DNA of 64,000 nt, from positions 1 to 64,000 of the forward strand of contig VCJN01000572.1 in assembly GCA_006384855.1 (NCBI GenBank), in the 5' to 3' direction. Within the stretch, counting starts at the first letter, position 1; every line of letters starts with the position of its first letter. The position numbers and the translations under genes were made by a program. The notes under the pieces were generated by a model. It was not told where the DNA came from. It was given only the letters and a program-made list of their open reading frames with translations, and did no database searches. This DNA comes from Tetraselmis striata. Lineage: Eukaryota; Chlorophyta; Chlorodendrophyceae; Chlorodendrales; Chlorodendraceae. Positions 1 to 13,800 of this stretch are shown here, piece after piece.

Positions 1-3000
1 GTGCAGGGTGCAGCAAGTCAATGTGCCGAAGCACAGGGCTGCAGGCAGGAGGAGCCGGCCCACCTTGTCACAGTATCCACCCCAGCTGTCTTCTGCGTCT
101 TGCCCGGGGATGGATTGCGTGTCATCGTTGGACAGCGCAGTGCCTCTCATCTGCTCGATGAGGACCAGCGGCGGGGAAATGCCGACAGTGTCAAAGTTAA
201 AGCTCGCCCGTGGGAGGTGCTGCCCTGGCGGAGGGCGCGGCGCGAGGTGAGGGGGCCCTGCAGCCCGGTCACGATGGAGCGCGTCTTGATGAACAGCTTC
301 TGGAGGCTGCGGCAGCGAGCGCCCTGCCGTAGACGCGGGGCGGCGACGCACTATGTCGCCGCCGACGTTGATGAGCGTGCCGGAGGGCCGCTGCGACACC
401 GGAATGGAGTGGCATCATATCACTCTGCGCGGCGGGGGATGAGCGGTCACGAAGGGGACTGCTGCATGGGGAATCCCCCAGCAGCTCTGGAGGCGCAAAG
501 TGGCCTCGTTCCCCCCCCCCCCCCCCCCCCCCCCCCCCTCTCCCCGTCTCCTTCTCCCGCCTACGCTTTTCCCCCGGCTCTCGTCATCGTTATTTCCGTG
601 AAAGAAACTCATTTCGGCTCGGAATAGCCCGAGGGCACTAATCAGGGACACTATCGAGTGACATCCATGTGGCTGTCATCGTACCAGCCCGGACATGCGT
701 CCAGTGGTGGCGGCATGCTGCAGAGCCATCCAAGCCCCCCCCCCCCCCCCCCCCCATATGGTCAAGTAGATCCGACATGTAAACATAATTAAGCATAATA
801 CCGCGGCAGCAGTACGAGCTCCAATGGCAGCTTTCATGATCTCCGCGCCCCGTCATGACAGAAGCCCCAAATCCTCTTCCAAATGGAACCTCCCCATCTT
901 TTAAACTAGACCTATGCACAACACCCTAGCGGTATTGCACCTCAAAACAAGAAAACTGCGTGAGCAGATCTTTGAGCCAACCGCCCGGGGCGACTGCCGA
1001 TGTTTCAGTGACAAAGATTGGGCGGTCTGGCAAAGGCAGGGGAGCAGAGGGCGGTGGGGGACGGGCGCCACCTGCGTAGTCTGGTAGATCCCATTCACCA
1101 TGAACATGAAGGTGCGACTCCGCTGGTCGTAAGAAACCCCGAAGAACGTCCACTTCCGGCGCCTGACCATGCGGCAGAGCAGTTCAGGGTGGGTGAAGCA
1201 CAGTGTCAGCGACTTGCAGTTAGCCCCTAGCTGTAACACGCCCAGACTTATACTGTACAAGTCCCAGATCCGGCAGGGAGATTAAGCCCCCCCCCACCCC
1301 CACCCCCAATCGCCCATGGGCTACTCATGCTTGGCAAGAAGGGCTGGGGGGCGCACTGCTTGGACTCCGCCGGCAGATTTTGCAGCACTGCGGCAGGGTA
1401 ACTGAAGGTAGTGTTATCATTCACACTCTGCAACGCGCCATTACGTGAGCACACACGGCATGACATGCGTGAGTACACCACAGCGGCGCATCGGGCGGTA
1501 CGTGCGCCATTGCTGGGTGGTTAGGTAGACCCGAGGCGCAGATATCTCGGCCCACCAATCTCTCCAGCAGGCACGGTCAGGGCGCTTGCAAGTGCGCAGC
1601 GGTGGCATACCGGTGGCATGACGGCCAACAGGCCATCGATGTGGAAGCAGATGTTGTCTTCACTGTCGATGCCGGCCAGACTGATGGCATCCATTCCGGC
1701 GTTGTCCAGGCTCTGCACCCAGAAGACCATGGTGAAACTGCACGAGACAGCAGCATTCAGCAACTGGGCACTGTGGGCGCAGTGCTATTCCCTCAGTGGC
1801 TATCACTGCACCAGCAGCTCCATCAAGCAGCAAAACGTAGCGAGGGATGTGCAGAGCGGTGTCCACAGGCTGTGTGGCGCCGCAGCCGCATGCTCATCCC
1901 TGAGAGCAACAGAGCGGAACGCGCCGGTGCAGCCAGCCGGGGCTGCAGAATGGCATACCTGTTGTTGAAACCATTCAACAGGCCAGGCTTGAAGCCCGGC
2001 ACGTCTGCGCCAAGGTACGCAATGTTGTCCAGGGTAGCGTTGCTGCCCTGCTGCTGCTGCGACAACCAGGTTGCCTTGGCCTGGCAGAGCTTGCTGCGAG
2101 TGGCCTTCAGTTGGGTGAGGTAGAGGAAGTCTCGCTCGTCATCAGACAGAGTGACTGCACAGTTCAGTGACAGCCCGGTCAGTAACTCACTTCCGGGCAG
2201 TAGACAAGGCACAGTGTGCAATCCTTGCGGCGAGTTTGCCTAGCTCCCGCATGGCAGTGTTGGGCGGCCCCACCTTCGTCGACAATGCAGCCCAGGTTGT
2301 CCGGGGTGTCAAATTTGGCATTGCCGGAGTTGGATTGCTCCAAAGCCGGCGGACCCGCCATGGAGCTGATGATAGCTCCATACTGGACCTGCTCCACCGA
2401 CCCCCACAGCGCTTCCCAGACCTGGCCCTGGCGTTGACGCACGCGCCAACATGTCAGGCAATGGCAAATGGTGCCCGCAGACGTCCAGCACCGGGGGTGC
2501 GGTAGCAAACATCAAATACGAGGGGCGCGATACGGTCGGAACTGGAAATGGTGGCAGAAGCTCTGGCTTACCCGGGTATTGAGCGGTCTCGCGCCTGCCG
2601 GCTGGACGTCGCGATTGTAATACCTGCGTGGGCAGGTGAGGGTCCTTTCAAGCAGATCCAGAACAAGGGAGGGCAGCTCTGCATTGAGTACGTGACGGCT
2701 AGAACACGCGGGAAAGGCAAGACATGGCCCTTCAGTATCTATATGGAGGGTGTCTGGACGTAGGGTTGCACCATGTGCCTGTTGCTCGTGTTGTGGGCTG
2801 CGCATAAATGGATGGCACACCGTCCCAACAGTGGTTTGTCTGATCCCAGCACGATAATGGGCACGCCGTAGACGCGCCGTCCGCCATACAGGCCGCGCTC
2901 AGGCCACCAGCGCCGGAAAGGTCAGCCAGGTTGGTGCAGGTCTGGAGCCCAACAGGTGCAGCAGACTGTCAGCCCCCGGCGTCATCATGGCTGCACAAGC

Positions 3001-6000
3001 AATTATAAAGCAGATAGTAGACGTTCTAAATGACTTTCTGAATGGACTAACTCTTAATGCGGCATACAACACTGCCCAGACAGCTGGTCAGGATGATAGC
3101 GACAAAACCACTAATGTGCACGACCACAAAAATAGGGCAGTATTGATCATGTAAACCTGTGCGTGCCTCTTGTGCCTTCTACTAAGTAAACACCGTGCTA
3201 TTTGTGCTACCCTATAAACCGCAAGGTAAACATAGAGATGATTCCCGCAAAGGATGCTATGCAATGATGATACACACGCGCACACAGATATGTATATTGT
3301 ATATATATGTAAATAATTATGCACATTTGGAAGGTACGTTAGCTGCATGCAGGGCATGCGACGCGCCATGACCAGCCAAAAGCGCGGCCGTTATAGAGTC
3401 ATGGCTACAAGATATTTGGAGGGTGAAGCACCTGCCCAAAGGAGGTCTGATAGTTGTAGTCATTGGCATTCATTTCCAGCGCCATGCATTCCATCCTCTG
3501 ACAATGACAGGTTTCCCATTTGCGCAACCACAAGTGTCAGCGACTGCGCAGCAGCGCACACCGGATCTTACCATGCCCAAGCAGTGCACTTTGTTCAGTG
3601 TTCAGTTCAGTGCACAGTTCAGTGGCCTTTGCATGAAAACAAACCTCAGGGTCATGGGCAAGGTCATAGATAGTTTCTGGCTTCAGTGCTCCAGCGTAGA
3701 TGTTGATGTTCTTGAGAACGGTGTCCACCCAACTCTCAGCACCATGATTGAGTGAATCCAAGAAGAAGCCATTCACACTTGTGATGTTCGCCCTGGCAAA
3801 TTACACGGATCAGTGGACTGATTATGGGACGCGGGAGCATTCCGCAACTCGTGCAATCCCATGGTACCAGTACCATGAGTGGTGAACACCAAAAGGAGAG
3901 CCTGGCGAAAGGAGAATTAAGCACCTCCAGCGCGCAACTCTACGCAAGACCTAGTGGTATATGAACCGCAGCAGGATAGCGTCATCGGGGCAACTCACAG
4001 TGTGTGTGGCATGGCCTCGTTAGAAGTAGGGAACTCCACCCCGCACAGAGATACGCCATCCTGGAACAGCTCAAGCTCGCTCGTTGAGCCATTGTTCTGC
4101 GTGCCGTGGCCATAGCGCACCGCCATGTGTCGCCACTGCCCGTACCCACCCATGTGATCCACCTGTCGGCGCAGCAACAGAGCATGAGGCCCAGTGAGTT
4201 TCCTATTGGCCAGCACAGCAGCAACAAGGGTGATGGCTGTTCCCCATCCATTCAAGCAGTCCCAGGGCTTGCCTTGCAGGCAAACCGAGGCATCTCGGCG
4301 CAAACTGGCTTGGTGGATGGGCAGTCAGGATGACCAGTAGAAATCTCCCAGAAGCTGATACCAGCGTCCTTACGGCCTCGAACAATAAATGCAATGTCGT
4401 TGACCTGGACGCAGGGGCGCAGGATTGGAGATGGAGATGGAGATGGCAGTCAGTCATGTCAGCAGCCCTATCCGAGTCGGGCAGATGCAGTGTCACCAGC
4501 AAAAGTGACACCGCAATGGCAGGAGTGTGTACTCACATCATCCAGATCGTTGGCCAAGGAGCTGGTGGATAATGTGAATTTCTCCATTGCAGTGAACCGC
4601 TTCGCCCACCATTCCAACGTGAACGAAAGTTGGCCTTTCTCGCCAAGATCTTTGAAGGCGGTGGTGATGCCGGAAGACATATTGGTGTTGTGCCAATAAA
4701 CGCCGCTCCAATCGTCTGTCCATACACCCTCCTCGGTATCCAGGACCTGGAAGTATGGAACCGACTCTTCCGCCTGTGTTGTGTCGCTGTCCACACCAAC
4801 AAAACCGCCCATATCCTGATTGGTCATCTGCATGAGCGGCCAGCCCAGAACGGGGTCTTCTACCTGTCCAAATTGAGTTGTAGGCATGCTGTCTGGCATT
4901 GCGTATCTGGCATTGCTGGCGGTGACGACCACAGGGCTTGCCACAGAGCCAACCAGTTTGGCAATCTCAACCGCTGAAAAGGCCTGCCCGCTGTCCGAAA
5001 TCACCTCCCCCGACGAGCTCGCTGCGCCACGGGTGGCCATCTCCCCAGGGACCTGGGGTGCCGCCACTCCCATGGCGATGTTCTCGAGCGTCTGACCTGC
5101 CTCTTTCAGGTCTCCAAACTGCGTGGCGGCAGTAGCAGCCCCAACATCAGTGAACTGACATATGATTGCAAGGGTTTTAGGGTTTTGGAGACAAAAAAAT
5201 GCATGCACAGTACTTTAATGCCACCACTTTCCGGAGATGAACCCTGCGCACCTGAGCGTGGTGGAATGTTTTTGGGTGGTACCTCATGTCCGCCAGCTCA
5301 AGTCCGCTGTCGCCAATGAGCAGCTGGGAGTCTGAGCACTGCGAGGGCACGATGCCATAAGGTAGCAGCTGGGACTGCACAGCAACAAAGTCCATGGCCT
5401 GATTGGTGCTGTCCGCGTCCTGGGGGTCGTATCATAGACCAGAATACTGTCAGAGCATATAAGACTTCAAGACAATGCATGAAGCTCCACATAGCATGCA
5501 TATTGCCTGAGTCAGCGGCCTTTGAATGGGACAGCTTCCGCCAAACTGTATCAAACCAACTGAAAATGACAGCATCCACTTGCAGCATACATGACACGAC
5601 TGAACCCAAGGAAATTGCTCTTTGAGATTGATTATCTGTTAATGCAAGGCTCTGCCTGCAGACCCGGGGGGCGGGCGGGGGGGGGGGGGGGGGGGGGGCG
5701 GCAGGGAAGGCATATGTTGAGCTAGGAGAAAGTGAGGCGGGGTATAGAGAGAGGGGAAGGGCCAATGCCGGAGCTGACCTGCAGCATGACAGTGAAATGC
5801 GTGCTGTTGACGCTCAGCGCGACCAGGTTCATATCTCCCGTGTCCATGTCACCCATCACCGCCTGGTCCATGTTGACCACCACCTCCTGGTAGCCCAGGT
5901 CCAGATTGTGCTGCCCATATAGCAGCACGTAGGCTCCAATACCCTGCGAGCATTGCCACGGCCCGTCAGATGCTGTGCTTGGCAATATCTACCATGTATC

Positions 6001-7887
6001 AACACTACTGCCAGCAGTGCGACCATGACCGCGTCTATCAGAGGAACAATAATCATGCTGAGAGAAAGCTGCGCTTTGTCAAGACCATCAAGTCATGGCG
6101 TGATTCAGTATTATCACGATGCTGATTCATCATGGTCCGGCGGAGGCGTTGTCCAAAGCAGTGCAATGCGAAGAGCGCAGGCAACTCGGGCAAGCCGCAG
6201 GTGGAAACCATCCCAGAATAGGCACAGCACCTCGCAGTACAACGCCCAGCAGATGGTATTCTGCGCGCCAGTTGCCTGCTGCTCAGCCATTATGAGGCGG
6301 CGAGGAGGCCTCTGGTCGTAGCTGTCCTTTAGGCGGAGCCGAGCCGTGATGGACCACTCTGCGGTGAGGCTCATTTTTGCTTCATCAGGCACATACACAG
6401 AGCCGCTGGGGAAATCTGTCACCTCACCCAAGTATGCCTGCAAATGCGAGCAACTCCCTGCAGTCAGGTTGGTGCTGCCACGCCTCTTGGAAAGTGGGGA
6501 TTGCGATGGCAAATGCAAAACCCAATCATTCAAGCAATCAGTTCCAGCTGGCCACCTTCCTGCATCTAACCTGTCTAGATGCGAAACGGGCAGGGTGGGA
6601 TAGGGGAGTCCGTGCAAATGGGGAGGGTCTGTGCGGATGACGCTAGGATGCGCATTGCCCAGGGGTGCAGAATCAAGGGCCACCCACCTTGGACAGCTTA
6701 TCGTCCCAGTAGTGTGAGGAGAGCGGGAAGAATTGACGTGCTTTGTCCGATGATTCAAGCAGAAATTCAAACACCTGCGAGCGTGTCTTGATATCACGAA
6801 TGTTGCCAGTTCCCAGTGTCTGTCGAATTTCGTACACCGAGGCTGAGGGGGTTCACAAGGGCATGGAATCAGGAGCTCATAGGAGGCATGCATGCTTGGC
6901 AATCATTGAGGAGTCTATGAAGTCGACCGGTTCACTCCACTCTCGTTTGCCCGCACCCGTCTCTTGTCCATGTATGCCCAATTTCATCAAGCAGGCTACA
7001 TCCAATAGCCCTGTACGCCACGTGGTATCAAGAATGCCGGCAAAGCATGGGGTGTCTCTTTTTCGGAAAAGAGAGAGGAGAAGGGGGGCACCATTTCGCT
7101 GCACTTGGCGGGTGAACCATGAGATGGAAGCACAGAAGCAGACACAAAAGAGAACGAAGATTATAAAGCGCAGGCCCTCTGCAAAGAGCCCTATCTCCAG
7201 CTCCAGGCGTTCCTGCAGGCGCAGCCATGCACCCGCAAGTGCAGCAGCGTTAGCTGGCCGGGGGACAGCAAGTAGGAGGGTGAAACGGAGCGCCGTTAAG
7301 CTCTGTAACGCCGCGCGGTGTGCAAAGGGGTAGCGTGCCTTGAGGCGCTGCAAGTTCAGGTAGCGCTCCCCCTGCCGCAAAACGGTGGTGCCATTCGGCG
7401 TCTGCAAAAGCGATGGCAAAAACTTTACTCCGAGGAGGCTGTTTGACAAGCATAGATATAGCTGGAGCAAGTGTGGACCAACAGCAGGGCTTACGTTGAG
7501 AGGGGCGTCCTGGCCGGCCAGAATGTCCTCGCTACTGGCGGTTTCTGAAAGTTCGGCGCCCATCCGGACCCTCAGCTGGAAAATGGCGCGGCACAGCCAT
7601 CATGCGGACCGTGAGTGAGTGTCTGCACTGACAGAAGGCCCGGCCAGGCCTTTCACAACTTGTGCAACTACCCGAATGAGCAGAAGGGCTCATTTTGACT
7701 TGCGTACCTTTTCTACCGGCCCCGGCTCAGCCACATCCGGTCGGTGATGATGATGCATGGGTGGCAGTAGGGGCGGAAGCTGTGCGTGCTTTCCAGCGGT
7801 ATTGTCCATCGCGCTGTCCACCGAGCGGACTCCCAGCTCCAGTGCGCGCTCCGCCCCACCCGCGTGGCGTGCCCGCCTCCTCGCAGG
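1..7887 (-). CDS. Large LamG/ConA-domain membrane protein, probably polycystin-like channel (3' end off window)
   Basis: This is a multi-exon gene running leftward off the window. Exons that splice well are 7887-7708, 7575 to about 7140, 6842-6688, 6437-6231, 5943-5779, 5419-5283 and 5154-4537; others lie near 4405-4000, 3790-3630, 2500-1980, 1740-1600, 1230-930 and 410-40. The second exon ends in a hydrophobic segment (IIFVLFCVCFCASI), a likely first transmembrane helix. It is followed by YEIRQTLGTGNIRDIKTRSQ and FEFLLESS, which resemble the start of the polycystin extracellular loop. Several LamG/concanavalin-like modules follow: SVYVPDEAKMSLTAEWSITA, SFTLEWWAKRF, QWRHMAVRYG, LKNINIYAGALKPETIYDL, FTMVFWVQSLDNAGMD and WTFFGVSYDQRSRTFMFMVNG-like strands. 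LamG modules are established as ligand-binding beta-sandwiches. The channel assignment is inference, because the pore region is not in the window. The true start is uncertain and may lie upstream of 7887. Confidence 0.6.
511..538. repeat. 28-nt poly(C) homopolymer
   Basis: An uninterrupted run of C lies in a probable intron of the minus-strand gene, so it reads as poly(G) in the transcript. Similar tracts of about 15-30 nt recur at 735-753, 5677-5698 (G), 8303-8332, 26631-26655 (G), 37181-37206 (G) and 47641-47663. Confidence 0.9.
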
Positions 7888-8299
7888 CTAGCAAGCCCCT
7901 ATACATGCCCAGAGCGACACCGGTTGTGGGATGTTTTTCCATCGCCCTGCGCGCTTCTGTCTGCTCTGGATGCCCAGCGCCCAACGCAGGCCGCCAACCC
8001 GCGGCGCAGGTGTTACGTGCTGCCGGCACAGTCCGTAATAGCCGTGCCGACGATACGTCGAACGTGCCGCGACAGCGATCCTCAAGCCTCTGATATAGCC
8101 GCGGCACTGCGCCATCGCGCTGCACGCCTGCTATGTGCTATAACATACCTCAACAGTCTACCTGCATGTTGGCCCGTGCCGACACGGAGCGTCTTCCATA
8201 CCTGCCAGATACCCTGTGGGCCACTTCGCGGCAGCAGCCACTGCCTGCGCTCCGCCGGCATGCGCATTCGATAAGGTGCAGGGGTTTTACTCGTACTCG

Positions 8300-8334
<35 letters not shown>

Positions 8335-8804
8335 GCGCGCGTCCGTCCCCGATCTGGGCCTCACACCCACCTATCGCACCGCCACGGAGCAACGTCGGCT
8401 GCGTCAACAGGGCGCTGGCTCTTGTTTGCGGCAGGACCGCCTACAGGGGCACCATTTCCGACGCAACCGGTCGAGGACGGGGCGGACGGCGCCAGACGGG
8501 TTTCTGCTGCGGATAGCGCAGTACTGGTATCAATAGTGATCCCCGTGTAGTTTTTTTGTCAGATATTACGGTAACGATCGTGCTGTGATGCGTCGCGCGG
8601 ATGGGGCCCGCGCGATACAGTGCTGTTACAATGCCGTTATTTTCCATGTAGCGACCATTATCATAAATAATATGCTCTGGTTTATGGATTTTAGGGTTTG
8701 AAACCCGTTTCTCGAATCTCGAGTTTCAACGACGCGCGTGATTTTATCGTCGACGAGATCTCAGTGGTGCGTTCAGCATAATATGATATCGACTACCTGT
8801 AATT
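7888..8804. other. Upstream region of the minus-strand gene, no supported gene
   Basis: The first half is GC-rich with overlapping open frames on both strands, none with recognisable domains; it may hold a further 5' exon of the minus-strand gene. A 30-nt poly(C) run sits at 8303-8332. From about 8,540 the base composition turns AT-richer and no open frame of note remains. Confidence 0.4.
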
Positions 8805-9250
8805 TTGGGCGGGGTCCCCCCCTCCCTTCACGGCGCCCTGGATTTTACTGAGAATGGAAAATTTTTCCAGCTATGGCGTCGGGCTCTCCCTCACATTGCA
8901 TTTTTTGTTGCACATGTATCGCACTCCCGAAATGCTTTGCTCCGCGGGTTGGGGCTTGCCCCAACTCGCATTACTCGAATGGGCCGACGCCCAAACGGGT
9001 AGGGCGGACCTTTCGTGGTCAGTGCCGGGTATTTTGATGGCAGTGTTAAAGACGGTGATCCAACAGTGTTGGAAATTCCATCACTGGCCTTAAATTAGTC
9101 TTGCAGAATGCTTCGGCAGTTTGCTTGATGACCATAACTGGAGCGTCGCCTACCCAGGCCAGGGCTTTCCGTAACTGGATTACTGCCTAAACGGCCGTCG
9201 TAGAGACACTGCAAGGGTTTCACTGGTGCCAGTCCTGTCCCGGGGGCGAA
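8805..9250 (+). repeat. Dispersed repeat, copy 1 (relic shared with 42,440-42,850)
   Basis: This block is clearly similar, in the same order, to 42,440-42,850 (shared words include ATGGCGTCGGGC, GCACATGTATCGCACTCCCG and GAATGGGCCGACGCCCAAAC). Its last part (about 9,216-9,245, GGTGCCAGTCCTG) matches 44,900-44,935. Both matching regions flank the tyrosine-recombinase element, so this is probably a deleted copy of that family sitting between two genes. Confidence 0.75.
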
Positions 9251-10872
9251 AATAAACCTGTAATCCTTAGTAACTGTACAAGCACGCGTCCTGCTTCCGA
9301 CCATTTTTAAAATACTAAGGAATACTCATAAAATTACATGAGCTAGCAGCAGAAGGCGAAGGAATAGCGACTGGTGGTTTGGTCAAACACTGATTTTTCA
9401 AGGATTGCAGTCACCTACAAGCGACAACGCGACTGCAGACACCTCGGAGGAGGCAGCAGGGGTGTCCAAGGCACTGACACCGCTCTACGTCCAAAGTCCC
9501 CACGCTGCCGTCGCTCGCGCTGTTCCCGGGTGCATGTAGCGGAGGGAACTGAGCCCAGTGCAGTGCGGGGTGCGATGGAGCGGGTGTACCGGCCCGCGGC
9601 CCGGGCTGACGAGCAGCCCACCCACGGGGGCGAGCCGACGGTAGCTAACGCGTCGTCAGGCCGGGTACGTCCGCCGCCTGACTGCCCACCCGCAGTTGCA
9701 TCGGAGATTTTTCAACTAACCACGCGGCTACGACTTGCCTGAAGGTGTCCGGAGGGAGGCGAAACCTCGGGAAGGGGGGGGGGGCTACCCGTAGCGTTCT
9801 CCCCAACAAATTGCCGAGTGGGGGTATAAAGCGACGACGCGCCAGAAAGGGTTGAGTGCGAAATAGTAGGGCTGCGGCACGGAAGGGTGATTCGCGACCT
9901 TGTGATTGGAAGGCCGGGTTGGGGGCAAGACGGTGGGGTCGGGTGCAGACAGGGGTCGAGTTGAACGAGTATGGCAGCAGCGGAGCTGAGCATTGGCTGA
10001 GATGAGCATCGCGGCATGCTCGGCACCGCCTCAGCCACACGCGCTGCCCGAGCTGTCACCGCCACGCCCCCTCACCACTAAGCGCCTCCCTTCTCTGGCT
10101 CCATCCCCCTTCAGCATGAAGCGAGTGCATCAGACGTGTCCGACATGCCAATATCCATTCCCTCAACCCACCCGCAGCCGTCCAGACGGCAGTCTGTGGG
10201 AGCCAGAGTGCGCGCCCCCGCCCCCCCCCCCCCCTCCCCCCTTCCTCTACGCCTCTTCGGGGCTACACACGTGGTGAGATCTCACTCGTGCTGCCCCTGC
10301 ACATGCAGAACCGCTCAGGCCGCGCCACGGCCCCACCCAACCGCACCGCTGATGACGCCGCAGGGCGCAGCCTGGTTTCTACGGGGTTGCTGTCTGCCGG
10401 CGACGCAGCAGCCATGCATGTGCCCCTGGCGGAGATGACGATGTTGGGGCATCCTGCCACTGCTGCCGCGGGGACAGCGTACACCCAGGCAAGCCTCCCT
10501 GATATACCCCTCTCCTACTCGTGCCTTGGTGACCCCCCTGCAGCACGCACACATGAAGCAGCATCCCCTCCATTGGCCTCGCGTGTGCCTGCTAGCACAT
10601 GCCATACCACCTGAATCCTAATGAGAGTATGAGGCCACAAGTGCAGCCACACCCATCACTATCCATGGATCCCAGCAGCATTGCTAGCGCAGCGTCGAGA
10701 AGGGCCATCCTGGACAAACTGCGGCATTTGATGCCACCTCAAGCCACCCTGCAGTGGCGTAGAGCTGGTTATAATAATCAATCAAAGCGCGCAGTGACTA
10801 CATACACTAGAGGGGGTGATTTTATTTCTAAGACAATTTTACTGGCCTCACAACACTGCCGTGCCGCAGGGC
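9251..10872 (+). other. 5' region of the CCP6 gene with possible untranslated or non-conserved exons
   Basis: No conserved protein domain is visible. Two stretches look exon-like on the plus strand: about 10,001-10,210 (ending before a poly(C) tract) and 10,284-10,486, and another at about 10,629-10,755. They could be upstream exons or 5' UTR of the carboxypeptidase gene that starts at 10,873. The word ATTACATGAGCTAGCAGCAG at about 9,332 recurs at about 16,114, so part of this interval is repeat-derived. Confidence 0.35.
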
Positions 10873-13800
10873 ATGCGCGGTAACACGGGTGGCGGGGGCG
10901 CCATGCCGCGCACTGGCCCGCACTCTCAGCCAACATCCCGCCCTAGTAGCCGCCGGCAGAACCACACGGCGGCGGCGGCGGCCCCGTCAGCTGCTCAGCC
11001 GGCATCAGTGGATGCGCTGGACAGCCCCCCCGGCAGCGTCAGCCCGGATGAAGTGCTATTCAACCGCACGATGAGCGGAATGGGCACGGAGTTGGCGGAC
11101 ATCGCGGAGTTGGCGCTGGGGGAGGGTGAGGGGGCTGGGAAGCTAGGTGCAGGGGCAGGTCCCGGCCATCGCGATGGCGTGGACTATGACGCCACAGAGG
11201 AGGGCGCGGATGGCGACGGCGGGGGTGCGTGTATGGCGTTCCCAAATTTTGCCTCCTTACTGCAAGTAGCCCCCACCCCGAACCCTTCGCCCAACCTGAT
11301 CACCCATCAACCATGGTGACAGGTGACTCTGACGATGACGGCGACGATGATGGCAATGATGACGCGTCCGGGCTGCCGCCAGAGGGCCTTGGCGAGGGCG
11401 AGGACACAGAGGGTGGGGTGCTTCAGGGCTGGTTCGACATCCCCCTAATGGACTGAGCGGGGGATATGGGAATGCTGGCAAAGGAAGTGGCCACTGCAGC
11501 TGGCCTGTGATGGGCAGCTACTGTGGCGGGTGTTCACATACTCTATCCACCGCTGCAGGTGAGGCTAGCCAGGGTGCGGAAGGCACCGTTCGGACAGCTG
11601 AGTCGCAGGAGCTGCTGCCTCGCGGTCACCTTATGTTTCATGCTGACTACGAGGGCGGCAATATGGAGAGGTACTGCAGCTAAGACCCCCCCGCCCCTAT
11701 CAAATCAGCGCCGAGCTCCGGGGCTTGCCATCTTCAGGATGGTCTTGCTAACCGTGGCCGGCGTTGCTTGGTGTGTTGCAGCGTGAAAGCCTCCGCCGAC
11801 CTGGCAGAGTATGAGGTGACGCTGCGACATGACAGCATGGCGCCACGCTACCGCCTGTGGTTCTGGTTCACTGTCAACAACGCCACGCCTGGGCAACGTG
11901 CCATCATCAGCGTGGTGTGCCCTCCCTGCCACTCCCAGGCGCAGGGCAGTGGCAGCCTTAGCACTGCGCTGCATCAGTACCCCCGTGGATGCAGGCGCCA
12001 GAGTGGTACCACCGCTGGCCCAACGCCGCTTTTTTCGAGGCACGATGATTATCCTGGAAATGCCATCAAGTAAAGCGACACTCTGTGTTTAATCATCTTC
12101 AGTCACAGAGCACTGCGCAGACACAGTGTGCGGAGTAGTGGCACCTTAAACTGCTTGGGTACTGTCGAGTGCTAGTATGGCGCCTCAACATAGCCGCCCT
12201 CTGTATGGCGCTAGTGAACTATGTGTGTAGGTACATGCATGCCCCCCACACTGCAGGAGAGCAGAGCAGACATTCTGATTCTCCTGCTCTAACTGCCGTT
12301 CCGCTGAGTAATACCCACGAGGGCGGGTATCCTTTGCCGTACTTCCTGGCAGTTTGTTGCATTCTGTCAGGACCACTTTGCTGCGCATGTTTGCAGGGTG
12401 GTTCCGGTCCCTTACCTGTGTTATTTTGCGTGCAGGTCAACTTTAGCAAGACAAAGAGTCTGTACCGTCACGGCATGACGCCCATCGTGCGCAGCACGAG
12501 CCGGCCGGCCTGGCAGCGGCTGCCGCCCAAGAGCGTCTTCTACTACCGGTCCTCCAAGCACAAGAACGGCTACGTGCTGTCTTTTGTGTTTGTTTTTGAC
12601 CAGGCCGACGACGAGTACGAGTTTGCGTATACCTACCCCTACACGTACACCCACCTGCAGCGCCAGCTCGCCAGCTATGACCGCATGGCGCTGCCCTTCT
12701 GCCGCCGCGAGCTGCTGTGCCGGACTCCACAAATGCGGCGAATGGACGTCCTCACTATATGCGACCCCCCGGGTGAGTGCTGATGGCACTGGTATATGGC
12801 TTCCCTGGCAGCTCCTTGCAGGCCTGCCTCTGCGTGTTGGCTTTCTGGCGATTTAAACAAATGGTGTTGTGGCTGTTGGGCACTAGAGGCATGCCTGGCG
12901 GCGGCAGAGGAGCCGGGCGAGGGGATGTATGAGTGGCAGCGCAATTCGGTGGCACGTCTGGGTCCAGGTCCTGCCCCTTCCGCCCTTCCCCGCCATCCCA
13001 TGCTCCAACTCTCCTCAGTCTCTGATATCTTTGGAGGGCATATGTACCAGACTGAACTGATTTTGACTGACCTGCGGGCGCAGTACTCCCAAATGGCGCC
13101 CGGCGCCCTGTGGTGGTCCTCACAGCCAGGGTACATCCAGGGGAGACGCCTGCATCGTTCCTCTGCCATGGCTTCCTTGAATTCTTGCTGTCCAGCGCAC
13201 CCGAGGCGCAGGCACTGCGGCGCGAGGCAACATGGGTAGTGGTGAGAGCCCCCATGCGCCTCAACGGATGTGGCTGCCGTTCCCTGGTGCTCGCATTTAC
13301 CTCCGCTCGTGACCTTCCAAGAGGCCCAGCGTGGCCGCATGGCAATTTACTGTCACAAAGTTCTGCAACAGGCAGGGTGAAACAGGGCGCACGTGTGTGC
13401 ACTGACCGCTAACACATGGGGCGCTGCCCTGGCGGCCTGCAGGTACCAATGCTGAACCCTGATGGATGCTTCATGGGCCACTACCGTGCGGACTTCGCCG
13501 GTGTGGACCTCAACCGCATGTGGGCGGCGCCTTCGCGTGAACTGGAGCCCTCACTGTTTCACACGCTGCGGGTGCTGTCCAAGTGAGTTCTCAGGAGCCC
13601 CACACGGAACGCATGCAGTCACTTTGGTTCCCACTCTGCATCCGCTAGCTGTCCTTACCAACATATGGTAGAGCTCAGGATGGAAGACGCAAACACGGCG
13701 CTTGTCCTGCTATGGGTGTCGCGATGGTGTATCTTACTTGTTGCCGGAGTTATCATAGCAATTGGGAACGGATATACACGGGGCTTACAAGCAGCACCAT

